Positions 34,940 to 45,639 of a stretch of DNA of 64,000 nt are shown here, in pieces. The notes below the pieces were generated by a model. The model saw nothing but the letters and a program-made list of their open reading frames with translations. It was not told the DNA's origin and did not search any database. The stretch is from positions 17,677,121-17,741,120 of the forward strand of contig CM032798.1 in NCBI GenBank assembly GCA_019155185.1. Direction: 5' to 3'. This stretch comes from Beaufortia kweichowensis (taxonomy: Eukaryota; Chordata; Actinopteri; Cypriniformes; Gastromyzontidae). Made by a program: the position numbers and the translations under genes. Positions within the stretch are counted from its first letter, which is position 1. Every line of letters starts with the position of its first letter.

Positions 34940-35400
34940 GGCCATAAAATTCCTTGTGTCAGGTTATCACCGGCTCTATTAAAAATATAGCGAAATCCAT
35001 CCACACGCACTCTAAGGTTAATGAAAGGAACTTCTTAAACTGTTTGTCAATGTTACGGTGCTTCCCCTCAGTTTCACCTCTCATTGCTTTTCAGACGTGT
35101 CCAAACATCCTCCAGACTGTTTTTACTGGTCTTTAATCGACGTCCCAGTACATATCACCCACAAATACAGCCACACTGACACCACACTCCATCCTGTTGC
35201 CGAATATGATCTGTTTGTGTCATAAAACCAGGGCTCTGCTCAGCGATATATTTTTATACCTGGATCTTTTATTTTAGCTTATTTTACATCACTCCTGGTT
35301 TAACGGTTGTCATTAAACGACCCGCCGGGCGGCTTGATTTCTTTGTGCTGAATATTAAACGATTCTGCTTTAACCTAATGTGATCATTTAAAGTACTTAA
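34940..35400. promoter_or_regulatory. Candidate conserved non-coding element
   Basis: Repeat-free. Contains GTCAGGTTATCACCGGCTCT, GCGATATATTTTTATACCTG, GACCCGCCGGGCGGCTTGAT (a CCCGCCGGGCGG dyad) and GAATATTAAACGATTCTGCT. No coding signal. Confidence 0.43.
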
Positions 35401-35477
35401 ATACGTCACATGTTTTTTAACTATGGGCACCTATGGGCAAATAAACTCTCTCTATATATGAACTATACATTATATAT

Positions 35478-35510
35478 TCCTGTAGTTCAGTTGGTAAGAA
35501 GTTAATTGCA
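35478..35510 (+). repeat. tRNA-like A-box, possible decayed SINE head
   Basis: CCTGTAGTTCAGTTGGTAAG resembles the A-box half of a tRNA-derived SINE head (TAGCTCAGTTGGTA). No matching B-box (GGTTCGA) follows at the expected distance, so it would be a decayed fragment at most. Confidence 0.3.
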
Positions 35511-37090
35511 ATTTATCTTTTGAATCAATGCTTAACAAAAGCAAAAGCTGACCATTGCAGATGCATTTCCAATGTAATGTCTTCAATCAAAGCAACCTTA
35601 TGTCAACTCTTATGTCTTATTTTCAAATGCTCAATTCTTCAGCACAATCATAACCTCTTAAAACCACCAACAATCCCTAAATACCAAAAAATCATTGAAT
35701 AATGCATTATTAAATACATTTTTTATTTTATGCATTCACTCATTTCATTTAATAGCATTATACAGTCACATGCAAAGCATGATGGGAACGCAAAACCACT
35801 GTCCAGTTTTGCTTTTCCCGTACGGCTTTAGTACGAATGATAAGAAAAACACACAAGGCCTTTTTTAATTCTCTCCTAAAATACTCCTAAAAAGCTGTAC
35901 ACCATTATTATTTTCACAATGTCTTCATGATTATTTTCCAAATAAGAAAAGGGGGATGGTAGGAAATATAATTGGGTTTGTCTAGAGAAGATTTGTAGTT
36001 GTGGTTTTGAGGAAACAGCTAATGTGCCTGTGTTTTCTGCAGAACAAATAGACTAGAATTGCTTACGCTCTGCGTGGGTTAAAACATCAATATTTAAGAG
36101 CAGCATATCATTTTACACTTAAAAACGCACAATTATGCCTCCTCGTAGGTAAAAATTACCATTGAAATAATGAATATTCAAACAATGTTCTAAGTTCTTC
36201 TCACTAGAGCACCTTGGAATTAACATCACAGCTCACAGCGGCTACATAAATTAAAAATTCATGCGCTTTTATTCTAGCCCATTAACATCCAGCAACTTCA
36301 CATTATGCCTCCAAAAGCTTTGAAACCAACAAACAAAAACGGGTATGTGCATACAAACAAACACACACAAATATATTAGCTTTTACAAATGAAGAGTAAC
36401 TGACACTAACCTTGTAAAACTAATCCCTAAAAATGACTAACGACTAATAGGGAATAAGTGAAATTGCATTAATGAAGTAATGATCACTTCCCCAAACATT
36501 TTCCACTGTTTGGATAAACTAGTCCATTCACTGCTAAACAACTTTTTACAGGTAGTTCCTCCCCAACCCGCCCACTGACCTGACCCACCAGAACCTCTCA
36601 AACAAACAGAACAATGTTTCAAAGTCCTACACAACCAGTTCTCACAGTTTTGTGTAAAGTGAACCTTAATAAGTCTTATTCGGCTTTTTGCATTGATTGA
36701 TATGGGACAATGGAGAGCAAAGAGGAAAATACTGTAGGGGGATTGGGCATGGGATCAGGACATGACTCGAATCCAGGTCCCTGTGAGCCTACACCCCGAA
36801 AACACAAATTAAAATATTATTACACATGGCTTGCCACATGAGAAAATTATTGCACACAAAAAAGATTTTAAATATTTTTATATGTATATATATGTCATGT
36901 CTCAATCTATCAGCTTGAGACATGACTGACAGCCAAGACACAACATTGCAACAAACACACAATTTGGTTATTTGTTATAATTTGTCATAAAAACTCAAAT
37001 AATTAGACATATTTATATTTATTTTATTTGTATGTAAATAATTTTTAATAGCAAGTTGGCTTGGAGAACTCACATGAGCCTGTGTTATTA
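35510..37090. other. Non-coding stretch, nothing firm
   Basis: Mostly AT-rich. 36215-36320 is base-balanced and single-copy (CAGCTCACAGCGGCTACATA). 36730-36790 has GACTCGAATCCAGGTCCC, faintly B-box-like on the minus strand. No supported gene. Confidence 0.35.
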
Positions 37091-37099
37091 ATTTTGAGC

Positions 37100-37170
37100 G
37101 GTTGTTAGTGGAAATAGTGGAATGTTGCGACTGGCCAATCAGAATCAAGTATTCCAGAGTGCCTTAAAAA
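37100..37170 (-). repeat. Short dispersed repeat (inverted partner of 22618)
   Basis: GACTGGCCAATCAGAATCAA and GTATTCCAGAGTGCC are the reverse complement of the words at 22618-22660. A run of A follows, as at the end of a retroposed or transposed fragment. Confidence 0.6.
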
Positions 37171-37179
37171 AAAAAGCAC

Positions 37180-37880
37180 ATCATTATTTCATAGGTGAAG
37201 GGAGCGTGTCTTTAAAGCACTGCAGTACACTGTGACCTGGTCAATTCTAAAGGTGAAAGAGGAAAGTAAAATGAAAACTAAAAAACTACATAGACCTCAA
37301 GGAAATCATAAATTGGCGAACAGAAAGTGTGTAATAAGAGCCCTTTAAACCTACAGTTCATTGACACACACTGTACAGTGAGCATTGATGCTTCAATGAA
37401 AACAACACTCAGTTTCTATACAAACTCAAAGTGATTGAAGAATCAAGGTTGAAGGAATATGGCCTTCTGACAAATGTCAATGGTCAGCCTTTAACATCTC
37501 TCTGAATGAACCAATAATCCACATGCACTCCTACAAAAACACAGCAGATCTATGAAACTGTGCTGTTAGCATTTGTTAACAAAACTTTCCACACACCACA
37601 TAATAGGAGCTACTGTATGCAAGATACTGTATGCAATCAAGATTTTTAAAAAAAATCATTAAAGAATTGAGTTTACCGATCATGCACAGGAATTATTCAC
37701 AACTATTCACATAAATTTCTACGATGGAAATCCAACAAATCCTGCAATTGTTAGAAAAAGGGTCAGTGAACCTAAATTTCACTGGAGTGAAAGCAGATCA
37801 CATTAAAACATACCTATAAGATTTGCACAAATCAAAAATGTACAGATTTGTACAAACTAGTCACTTTGTAAAATATAAAA
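37180..37880. other. Non-coding stretch, nothing specific recognised
   Basis: Mixed composition. TACTGTATGCAAGATACTGTATGCAA at 37613-37638 is a small direct repeat. No gene. Confidence 0.4.
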
Positions 37881-37889
37881 AAAGATTAT

Positions 37890-37970
37890 TTTTAACCCAT
37901 GGTTGGATCAGAAAGGGACAAACCCAAACGTTTAGTTAAATTAACCTAGAAAATGTCCATATTTGAACAC
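37890..37970 (+). mobile_element. AACCCA-type palindromic MITE, partial
   Basis: TTTTTAACCCATGGTTGGAT, AAAGGGACAAACCCAAACG and TTAACCTAGAAAATGTCCAT match 21495-21580 and the outer part of 43342-43502. Confidence 0.68.
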
Positions 37971-38329
37971 ACTAAAGTTCCAACAGCACAAACAAAACAG
38001 CACAAAGGAAATTCATTGTGTGGATTAGATTAGGGCTGTTATAATTAAAGTGATTTTTATCTAAATATTTTATTGTTGTCTAAGGACCTGATCTCAAAAT
38101 CCCCAAAATCTAACAGCTTTAAACATTAGATGAAAAAAACTAAATGTAATATTTACAAGAATGCTTTAGAAAAATTACATAAAATTAGAAAAATTTATAA
38201 AATTCAATAATGCCTTGTCTTTACACTTTAAACAACTGAAGCAGCACATGTCTGCTATTCACAACCTCACATGGCTTTGTTAAAGTAAGAAGTAAAATAA
38301 AAATTGTAAAATAACATTACATAAAGAGG

Positions 38330-38580
38330 ATTTATTAAAGCAGCATCCCCACGGCAATATCTTAACATCTCAAAACGAGGTTTCTTTCTTCATTTTACCG
38401 TATATAGACTTGAAATGTCATCAGTTGCATTTGGTTCGGGCTGATAAATTTAAGAAGGAAACTGTTGGGAACGATTTACAGCGTTCAGAAACGTAAAGGA
38501 TTTCCCAAGGCCTTTTCAATTCCCTCCATTCCAATAAAAAAGACAAACGTGGAAGAGAATCTAAAATCAAACATACAGTA
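38330..38580. promoter_or_regulatory. Candidate conserved non-coding element
   Basis: Repeat-free and balanced: CTCAAAACGAGGTTTCTTTC, GGTTCGGGCTGATAAATTTA, GGAACGATTTACAGCGTTCA. No open frame. Confidence 0.38.
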
Positions 38581-38989
38581 AATCATCTCTGTATCTCCTA
38601 AGCAACCAAGACGAGACTGCAAGCTTTCAGTGTCAAACTGTGTGTTTCATCTAGACATTTGTGGCTTCCAGTCATGGAAGTAATGTAGTTCACTTGAGTG
38701 TTTTAAAACGTCTAAAAGTGAACAGGAGAGTTGAGATGTTTACTGATGGATCAGGCCTGAACGAAATGAATCTTCCAGGGAACGCGTATGGCACGGATCA
38801 TTCGTTTTTTCTTCTCAGATGTTAAAGAAGCAATTCAAAGTGTAATATGTTCAGTAAACTGCTCCTTTAGGCTTACTGAAACCATGACGTTGTGTTAAAG
38901 ATTCAAACAGCTGAAGTGAATCATTCTGTCATGGAAAAAAAATAAGACAAACTTTGAAACGTGTCTCTGTCACTGCATTTAATAAGCAC

Positions 38990-39500
38990 TGAGATAATCT
39001 CACATCATTTTTACACAGTCTGTGTTTCGTAACTGGTGTGTCAACAACCACGCATGGGGTACGCCATCAACAACACTCAACAAACTTCTGTCTGTCCGTG
39101 GATGCCATCCAATAAATGATCTTAACACTGAAGATTCACCCCGGTGGGATTCCCTCAAAATCTGGTGTTTTTCTTCCCATGCATCTTAATAGGTCTCTTG
39201 GGTGTGCGAGTCATGTCGCATGAGCAGAAAAACAGCAATGTCTTCTGTTGCCATGCTGCTGGAGAACAGTGGGTGTAATTGAAGTTTCATTGCTGTTTTC
39301 CTTCACAACTTTCCACGGCTGCTCTTTTAGCGAGCTGCTTTGTTTGTTTGCTTTTTCGCAATCGCTGCCATTTTGAGTGGCATGTAGCGAAAAGAGCAGA
39401 TCCGTGTGACAACCACCAAATGAGTCAGTGAGGGACAGGCTTCACCTAAATTGGTCTTATAACGCATCTCGAGGATTCGTGAGACGATGAACAAAACTGC
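38990..39500. promoter_or_regulatory. Candidate conserved non-coding element
   Basis: Repeat-free. Contains TTCACCCCGGTGGGATTCCC (a partial dyad), GTGTAATTGAAGTTTCATTG and CGCAATCGCTGCCATTTTGA; the last holds GCCATTTT, a YY1-like word. No coding signal. Confidence 0.4.
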
Positions 39501-39539
39501 ACCTTCCTACTGAATCAACAAAGGTTTTAATAAAGTGTG

Positions 39540-39840
39540 CAGATTTGTTTTCATCAGGAAATTTGAATTACATTTATAAGCATGATCCATGAAGAACAAA
39601 TCCCATGTTTTTTGCAGTAATAGCTATTAGATGGCTAATTGAAATATTTAATCCAATCAAATCTAATCTAATCTAGATATTATCTAATAACATGGAATAA
39701 ACATGGCATGGAAAATAGATGTAAACACTCAAAAGTATCTGTAGCTCATTTAGTCATCACCTGCTCGACTATATCCAACCATAATGTCATAATTGTGATG
39801 TAATCTGTTAAATTGATTTATAATGACAACAATGATAGTG
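39540..39840. other. AT-rich non-coding filler
   Basis: Includes TCCAATCAAATCTAATCTAA, a decayed tandem of ATCTA-like words at 39650-39680. Confidence 0.45.
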
Positions 39841-40211
39841 TTTAGTTATGATCCCAAATGTCTACCTTACCATGAAAAAGTAAAGCTTTTACCAAAGGTT
39901 TTAATTATACTGACAGCTCAGTATTTGGTGGTTTAAACTACTCTCTTAAAGTTTTTAAAGCATTATTTTATGTTTAAAGCATGAATGTTATATCAGGTAA
40001 AGTGCTGTTTTCAGAATTGTCACATTAAATAACAGTCCATATTACTCATAAATGAAAATAAAAAAACTATTTTATGTTCTTCAAAGAGTCATTATTTCTT
40101 AATTTGTTGGGTATTATCGCTTCTGGTTTGTGCATTTTAATTCACAGAAATCCTACAAATGATGTTGCCTCTAAAAGACTGTGTGTTCTTTTTTGTCACA
40201 TTCATAACGCA
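39841..40211 (+). repeat. Dispersed repeat family A, fullest forward copy
   Basis: Runs from ATCCCAAATGTCTACCTTAC to TTTTGTCACATTCATAACGC, sharing ordered phrases with 15455-15760 and the reverse copies at 29420 and 41243. At 40154-40155 the unoccupied site reads ATCCTACAAAT, the TA where the sister copy at 41298 carries a MITE. No open frame. Confidence 0.78.
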
Positions 40212-40379
40212 TGCATATTTCATTTTTAAAACAGATAAATTGTGTATAGACTGATATATTTCAGATGTCTTGACTGTATGAACTTTACATAAACAGGTGG
40301 TTTAATATATTGGTATTAAATACATTGCTTTTTACTTTTACTTTACATCACGAGACCTCACAACACTCACTGCAGATCC

Positions 40380-40800
40380 AGCAGAGCCTGCACACATTCT
40401 GAACGTGTGGTACTTTAACCCATTTCATTAAAGGCCTGTACGGCATGCATATGTAATCCTAATAGATGCCCTGCCTTTAAAAACACAGCTACAAGGGAAT
40501 TCTCTCACCGGCTAATGAGGGCACCACTTACAGAGAAGGATACAGAATTTTTGCAGGAGGGATATTTTCAAAATGAGTTTTTAAAAAGACCCAAAGTGGG
40601 CCATTGGCAGTCGAGTGAGTGCACGCGTGTGTGTTTTTCAGCCCTGTGCTATGAGAGAGCCTGTTCTATCAGCCCGTGGTTGGTGTGAGGCAGAGTTATC
40701 AGTAGCCCATTAACCACAGGATGCTATGAAGAAGAGAGAGTGAAGGAAAAGCTGGTGGTTAGTCTGAGGTAGAGGACAGTAACAGCCCATTAGTCAGCTT
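40380..40800. promoter_or_regulatory. Candidate conserved non-coding element
   Basis: Repeat-free. Contains CCATTTCATTAAAGGCCTGT, GGCATGCATATGTAATCCTA (a GGATTA core on the complement), CACCGGCTAATGAGGGCACC and two similar phrases, CAGTAGCCCATTAACCACAG (40701) and AACAGCCCATTAGTCAGCTT (40781). No coding signal. Confidence 0.45.
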
Positions 40801-41242
40801 TGGAAGATGGAGGCGGCTCTGATCACTTCTGCTCAAGGTTATTTTGCTCCTTGTGGACGGAGATGAGAGGGAGAGAGAGAGGGAGAGAGACATTTTGCTG
40901 TGCAGTTCTGGACAGTCACTCAGCCTGTATCAGAGAGACTGAGATTGCAGATGCTCAGGAGAACTGGAGCCGCAGTGGTTTGCTTGGATGCTTTGGGTTT
41001 GCATTTAACACTTTCCAAGAAGCCTGTAATGCAACAGATAGGGTTGTCTTTAAAGAACAGTTCACGACCTTATGTCGTTCCAAACCTTTATTTATGTGCT
41101 TGCAACTATTTATCACAATGTACAATTGGGCAATTCCAGTGTTACGAATGTGACATTTTCAGTCAAACCTTGAAATATAAATTCTTACAGAATGTATTTT
41201 CTACCAATATATTGAATAGTCTGTTTATATTTCACTAAACCG
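40800..41242. other. Non-coding stretch with overlapping short frames
   Basis: Frames at 40800-41153 and 40900-41238 (plus) overlap in different registers and have no domain. An imperfect GA patch lies at 40866-40890. Confidence 0.4.
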
Positions 41243-41765
41243 TTGTTCATAACAAGAATAAAGTTAAAAAAAGAACACACGTTTAACATACTTTGTACAC
41301 TCTAAAAAAGGATGTGTTATTTTTTAACAAATTTTTTGTGTTATGCTGTTTAACACATAATGTGTCATTTTGTATTAAATACATAAAAGGGACAACACAT
41401 GTTGAGTTGAAAGTAACACAAGTTGAGTTAAAAGTAACACAAAATGTGTTGTTTTTAAATTAACACAAAGATGTGTTTAGTTAGGGACAACACATCTGTG
41501 TGAGATGTGTTATTTTTAACACATCTGTTTTTAGAGTGTATGATTTCTGTAAATTAAAATGCACAAACCAGAAGAAATAATACCCAACAAATGAAGAGAT
41601 GACTCTGCAAAGAACATAAAATAGTTCATTTCTGATGAAAATAATCTGAAACTTTATCAGACTATGACAAATCATGATTTAAACAAAATGCTTTAAAAAC
41701 TTTAAGAGAGACATGAGTATTTAAACCACAAAATATTGACATATAAGATATCAGTATAATAAAAT
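41243..41765 (-). repeat. Dispersed repeat family A, reverse copy split by a MITE
   Basis: The left part (41243-41297) carries AAAGAACACACGTTTAACAT. The right part (41539-41765) resumes with TATGATTTCTGTAAATTAAA and continues through CACAAACCAGAAGAAATAAT and GAGTATTTAAACCACAAAAT. Joined across the insertion, the order matches the unsplit copies. The 41298-41538 MITE accounts for the whole interruption. Confidence 0.8.
41298..41538 (-). mobile_element. Tc1/mariner-type MITE, CACTCTAAAAA ends (copy 2), nested
   Basis: A 241-bp element starting CACTCTAAAAAAGGATGTGT and ending in TTTTTAGAGTG. It is the reverse-oriented relative of 7954-8192. It is flanked by TA on both sides (41296-41297 and 41539-41540), and unoccupied sister sites carry a single TA, so the TA target-site duplication is visible directly. 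Internal AACACA/TGTGTT words make it nearly palindromic. No transposase frame. Confidence 0.93.
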
Positions 41766-41799
41766 TATTGATCATTCGTGTGATAGAAGAACAGAATTT

Positions 41800-42496
41800 G
41801 GCCAGCTAATCTCGCTCTCATTTGTTTACTATGTTTTTAACGGCGTAGCAGCGCAGAGATTTGCGAGACAGGTTTATGAGCAAACAGACCAAACCGCTGC
41901 AGATTTGTGTGTGGGGGTCAATACGTTTGTACTGTAAATCGTGTTACTCCTGTGCACATGTCTTCAGGTCAGGGGCCGTTTCTGGCCCGTCCAGCACGGC
42001 GTCTGTGAATAGTATATGATGGGTTGTCGCAGCGGCGTCTTAAGGTGGAGGATCTCTAAGAGGCCAGTCTTCCCAGCTGGGACCATCTTTTCTTCTCTTT
42101 CAACTGCTTCCCAATGGCAGATGGACCCAAGGCAGAAAAAACTCAAGCCCTGTGCACAAAGCAGGAAGTCCTTTGATATAACTCCAGTGTGTGCTGGAGG
42201 CACTCGGGGTGAAAAGCCTTGTGTTCTCCACGTCTTAGACTTATCAGCATCCTGCCTCCTTCTGCAACGTTTTATTCCGCTCGCAGTTCCAGCTCAAAAA
42301 TTATACCCAACTGATGGGAGGCCACTGTGTACGACTGTCTATTGAAAGTCTAACAATGTGCACGGAGGAACACACCCCTGATGCACCGAGGGCACAAAAA
42401 GAATCACACGCACACACACCTGGAAACTGTGGGCAGAGATTTGTGTGCTCGAAGTTAGAGGGATAATTGAAAGGCCGTTGGACCTGCACAGAGTCG
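41800..42496. other. Base-balanced non-coding stretch
   Basis: Single-copy with several CpGs (TTTAACGGCGTAGCAGCGCA). Opposing frames at 41964-42203 (minus) and 42016-42345 (plus) have no domain. It could contain regulatory sequence, but no motif cluster stands out. Confidence 0.35.

Positions 42497-42524
<28 letters not shown>
42497..42524 (+). repeat. Short (GA)n microsatellite
   Basis: Fourteen GA units. Confidence 0.95.
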
Positions 42525-42527
<3 letters not shown>

Positions 42528-42529
42528 GA

Positions 42530-43340
42530 AAAGAAGACAGGCGATAGATACAGGAAGAGAATCGTGTAAAGACTGAAAGAGAAGAGGCCCAGATATTGGG
42601 TTCCCATCAGGCCCGGGGCAGCTGGTTGTCACGACCACCAGACTCAAGAGGCCATCGGGGCGGCTCCATCACACAGACAGCTCTGAAATCACACACGACA
42701 GAGGTGAATGAAGCTGTTTTTCCCTCTTAATTTCATTTAATTTGCCATAACAGTTCCCCTCATCTCACATTATATTACGAGGGTGAGCGAGAGAAAATGA
42801 GAAGAGATGGTGATGCTCCACAATGCACCAGCACCACCAAGTGGCTTCAGAAATATAATCAGAGAAACATAACAGCAAACAGTGCTGAAAATCATTATCA
42901 TACATTCAAAATAAAACAGTTTTCATTAAAACTAAAAACAATCATTTAGGAACGGTATTATGTTAACAGCAATTTAATATAATTTTAGATCTTTTGAATT
43001 TCTGCTGATTATGTTCACTTGTGTGAATGTCAGAGGTCATTTTCATGGGTCTTACAGTATAAAGGAATGTAATACATTTAATGATTTATTAATAAACAAT
43101 TGAAAATCCATAAAATATTTGTATTCAGACTATTTATCGCTATTCAATTTTAAATACTGGTGTAAAAATCATAAATGTAAAACTATTAAAATGGTATTTC
43201 CTGTTGAAACAGGAAGTCTATGTGGGATTTTGCTTTCATCATTAACCAATAGGTTTTAGTTTACGTCACAGCCACAAACCATGATGTTTAACTTCTTATC
43301 ACTAAAAAAATTTATTATTATTATTATTTATTGTTTTTTT
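42530..43340. other. Non-coding stretch, AT-rich toward the end
   Basis: 42530-42880 is balanced. The remainder is AT-rich and ends in a short (ATT)n run at 43313-43330. No gene. Confidence 0.4.
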
Positions 43341-43341
43341 A

Positions 43342-43502
43342 TAACCTATGGTTGTGTCAAACCCAACAGTTGGGTTAAATTAACCTAGAAACATATTTGA
43401 ACCAATCATAGTTTAAAACAACCCAACATAGATTTATTTACAACCCATTGGTTGGGTTTGTCCCTTTTTGACCCAACTGTGGGTTGGAAATAATCCAGAG
43501 TG
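43342..43502. mobile_element. AACCCA-type palindromic MITE, fullest copy
   Basis: AACCCAACAGTTGGGTTAAA, TTAACCTAGAAACATATTTG, AAACAACCCAACATAG and CAACCCATTGGTTGGGTTTG are followed by TTTTTGACCCAACTGTGGGT and the terminal TCCAGAGTG. The two halves are inverted relatives, so the element folds back on itself. The terminal AGAGTG resembles the ends of the CACTCTAAAAA elements. Confidence 0.72.
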
Positions 43503-43509
43503 ATTGCTA

Positions 43510-44370
43510 TTGTGTGTCAGGTGGTTTTAGAGGAAGAGTCATGCTCATTATAGAGCGCTTCTGTTTACATCACAGAGTACAGGATGAGTCATCTAACTTA
43601 CATGAACATAATTTTGACCCGATTTGACTCAGTCAAGTTGATTTATAAAACTAGTTCATTTTGATATTTTAACACTGTCCGGTTTTGATTTCCACCCATT
43701 TCCAGATTCCTTCAGTCAATCACAGGTTGGTCCTGATCAGAGATTTGCTTTGCTAGAATGTAAGTGAGCACATTGCCCTTTGCCTGCTGACGTGACCTTT
43801 TATCCTACACCTCCTAGTGTTACTTGATTGCCAAAATGTGAAGAAGAGATTCAAATTTCCTTTCGTTGTACTTCCGGCTGTGAAGCAAATCACACGACGC
43901 GGTGGGTTATTCCGATGATAAGAGTTAGGGGTCTCTATGTGCATGATAGTTCATCTGAGTTTATTCTCAGAACAAAAGTGTAACTCTGGCCGGTCTCTGA
44001 TGAAGTGCAGATAGAGGACAGCATCTATCGAGATCACAGATCTTTCATGTTCCCAGCGGGCTAATCTTCAGCGCCGGACACGGGCGATCTTTTACGATGC
44101 GGTCGGCACACACTCAGTCACGGATTACTTAAGGATAAAGCTCTCTGGAGAAACATCTACACCGCTTCAGTTTCTATACATTTGTCAAATATACTTTAAT
44201 ACTGGATTTTATCTGAATGGACTGTCCTAGTTCAAACAAATGGAAAAGTCCCTGGGCAAGTGAATCAAGAGCTCCGGTAACCTGGAAAAGGCCCAAGCAG
44301 GTGAACTGTCAACTCATCTGAGGGAAAGATTAAACTACTTCGGGAACTCTGGTTGCTAAAAGCGCAAGTC
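43510..44370. promoter_or_regulatory. Base-balanced region, candidate regulatory block at 43730-44150
   Basis: Repeat-free. Contains CCTGCTGACGTGACCTTTTA (with a TGACGT CRE-like core and a TGACCTTT nuclear-receptor-like half-site), CACGACGCGGTGGGTTATTC and CTAATCTTCAGCGCCGGACA. No coding signal. Confidence 0.35.
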
Positions 44371-44379
44371 TTGCTAAAA

Positions 44380-44720
44380 TCTGGGCCAAGAGCTTTTCTG
44401 CAGCACAAAGCCCTCTCTCTGACCCGCTTTCGCTCCGGTCGTCCTTTCCCCCTCAGGGCCGTCTGTGCATACAGACTCGATCCTGTGGCATAACTCAATT
44501 ACATTACCTTAAGTAAACAGCCCAGTCAAACGGCCCCGCCCTCTTCTGTTAACTCACAGCCTCTGGAGTGCCCTGCCGGCACCCGTGTGCGCCGGGTGAA
44601 TTAACATTTGCTCTCGCCATCTGCAAATGGCAGGTCGTGTCTGCAATGGGAAATGAAAATGCGGCAAGCCGCCGACTCCGTGAGATGAAACATTTGAGGA
44701 ACTTCGATTAACAATTCCAT
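44380..44720. promoter_or_regulatory. Candidate conserved non-coding element
   Basis: Repeat-free and CpG-bearing: GCTTTCGCTCCGGTCGTCCT, GTCAAACGGCCCCGCCCTCT (with an Sp1-like CCCCGCCC), CGCCGGGTGAATTAACATTT, CCATCTGCAAATGGCAGG and CTTCGATTAACAATTCCATT. The CATCTGCAAATGGCAG part joins an E-box to a CAAATG word. Confidence 0.42.
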
Positions 44721-44799
44721 TCAGGTTGAAGTAACATTTGCTCCAGAGAGAAAGAAAGCATGTCGCGTGCTCTCCGACCCATAGATTGAGGGACATTGT

Positions 44800-44870
44800 G
44801 TGCATTTGAGCGTTTGACAGACACTTTTATCCAAAGCCACCTGCAGTGCATTTAAGGTATATGTTTTGTT
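44800..44870 (+). repeat. Teleost dispersed repeat (CAGACACTTTTATCCAAAGC type)
   Basis: GTTTGACAGACACTTTTATC, CAAAGCCACCTGCAGTGCAT and TTAAGGTAT closely follow the common fish phrase 'GACGCTTTTATCCAAAGCGACTTACAGTGCATTCAAG'. Similar fragments lie at 53562-53630 and, more weakly, at 26631 and 61074. Confidence 0.65.
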
Positions 44871-45320
44871 TAGTATGTGTGTTTTCTGGGAAATAAGCCC
44901 ATAAGCTTTGCATTGCAACACACTCTTGTCAATCAAGCTACTATGTGATTTCTATCATATTTTTAATGCTTAATGTTTACTGAAGCAAAGCCTGAGGTAA
45001 AACAAATGAATCAAAATGAATGGTTATTATTAATCCTCACTCATGTCATTCTAAATCAATACTTTCATTCTTCTTTCTAACATAAACAGAGATCTTATGT
45101 TGAAGGTCAAACTTCTATGTATGCCACTTTAAACGTTTGATAATTACATACCTGTGCAGTACATAAATAAACTGTAATACCATAACATTAATAAACCTTT
45201 AAATATAATATAATTGTGAACAGACCATAGCAAAGGAGACAAATAAACTCAGATGTTCCTCTTGAAGTTTGTTCGGAGAAATGAAACTAGAAGCACATGT
45301 GACAACTGCAAGACAGTTCA
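44871..45320. other. AT-rich non-coding filler
   Basis: At 45040-45110 ACTCATGTCATTCTAAATCA and CATTCTTCTTTCTAACATAA loosely follow the TTTACTCACC dispersed repeat. No gene. Confidence 0.4.
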
Positions 45321-45325
45321 CACCG

Positions 45326-45634
45326 AGGCCCGTTCACACCAAAGACAATCATTATAAAGATAATTATATTAGAGTCCACATCAACAGATAAAAAAAGGTT
45401 TATTTTAAGATCAAGTGCTGCAGTTTCACATTTTAAATGTGCGAGTCCTTTGATTTAAATGGATTTTGATTGGCTATCAATGCTTTATTGTTCATCAGAT
45501 ACTTTGAAAGTGATCCAACCATATTGTTTCTCCATATATTCAATGTTATAGCTGTGGTCTACTATTCTCTAAAATTTAGATTTTTTAAACTTTATCTTAT
45601 AGTTATCATTATCATTCTTGGTGTGAACAGGCCT
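45326..45634. mobile_element. hAT-like MITE, AGGCCCGTTCACACCAA ends
   Basis: A 309-bp element with inverted ends AGGCCCGTTCACACCAAAGA and, on the complement of the far end, AGGCCTGTTCACACCAAGAA. Inner words CATTATAAAGATAATTATAT, GATTTTGATTGGCTATCAAT, TATAGCTGTGGTCTACTATT and CTTATAGTTATCATTATCAT match a very common cyprinid non-autonomous element that I recognise. hAT assignment is from that recollection. The 8-bp flanks TCACACCG and TAAGAGTA do not match, so no target duplication is visible. Confidence 0.85.
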
Positions 45635-45639
45635 TAAGA

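Noticed and set aside
36735..36790. B-box-like GATTCGAGTC on the minus strand, possible tRNA or SINE
   Set aside because: No T-arm stem forms and no A-box is found at the right distance.
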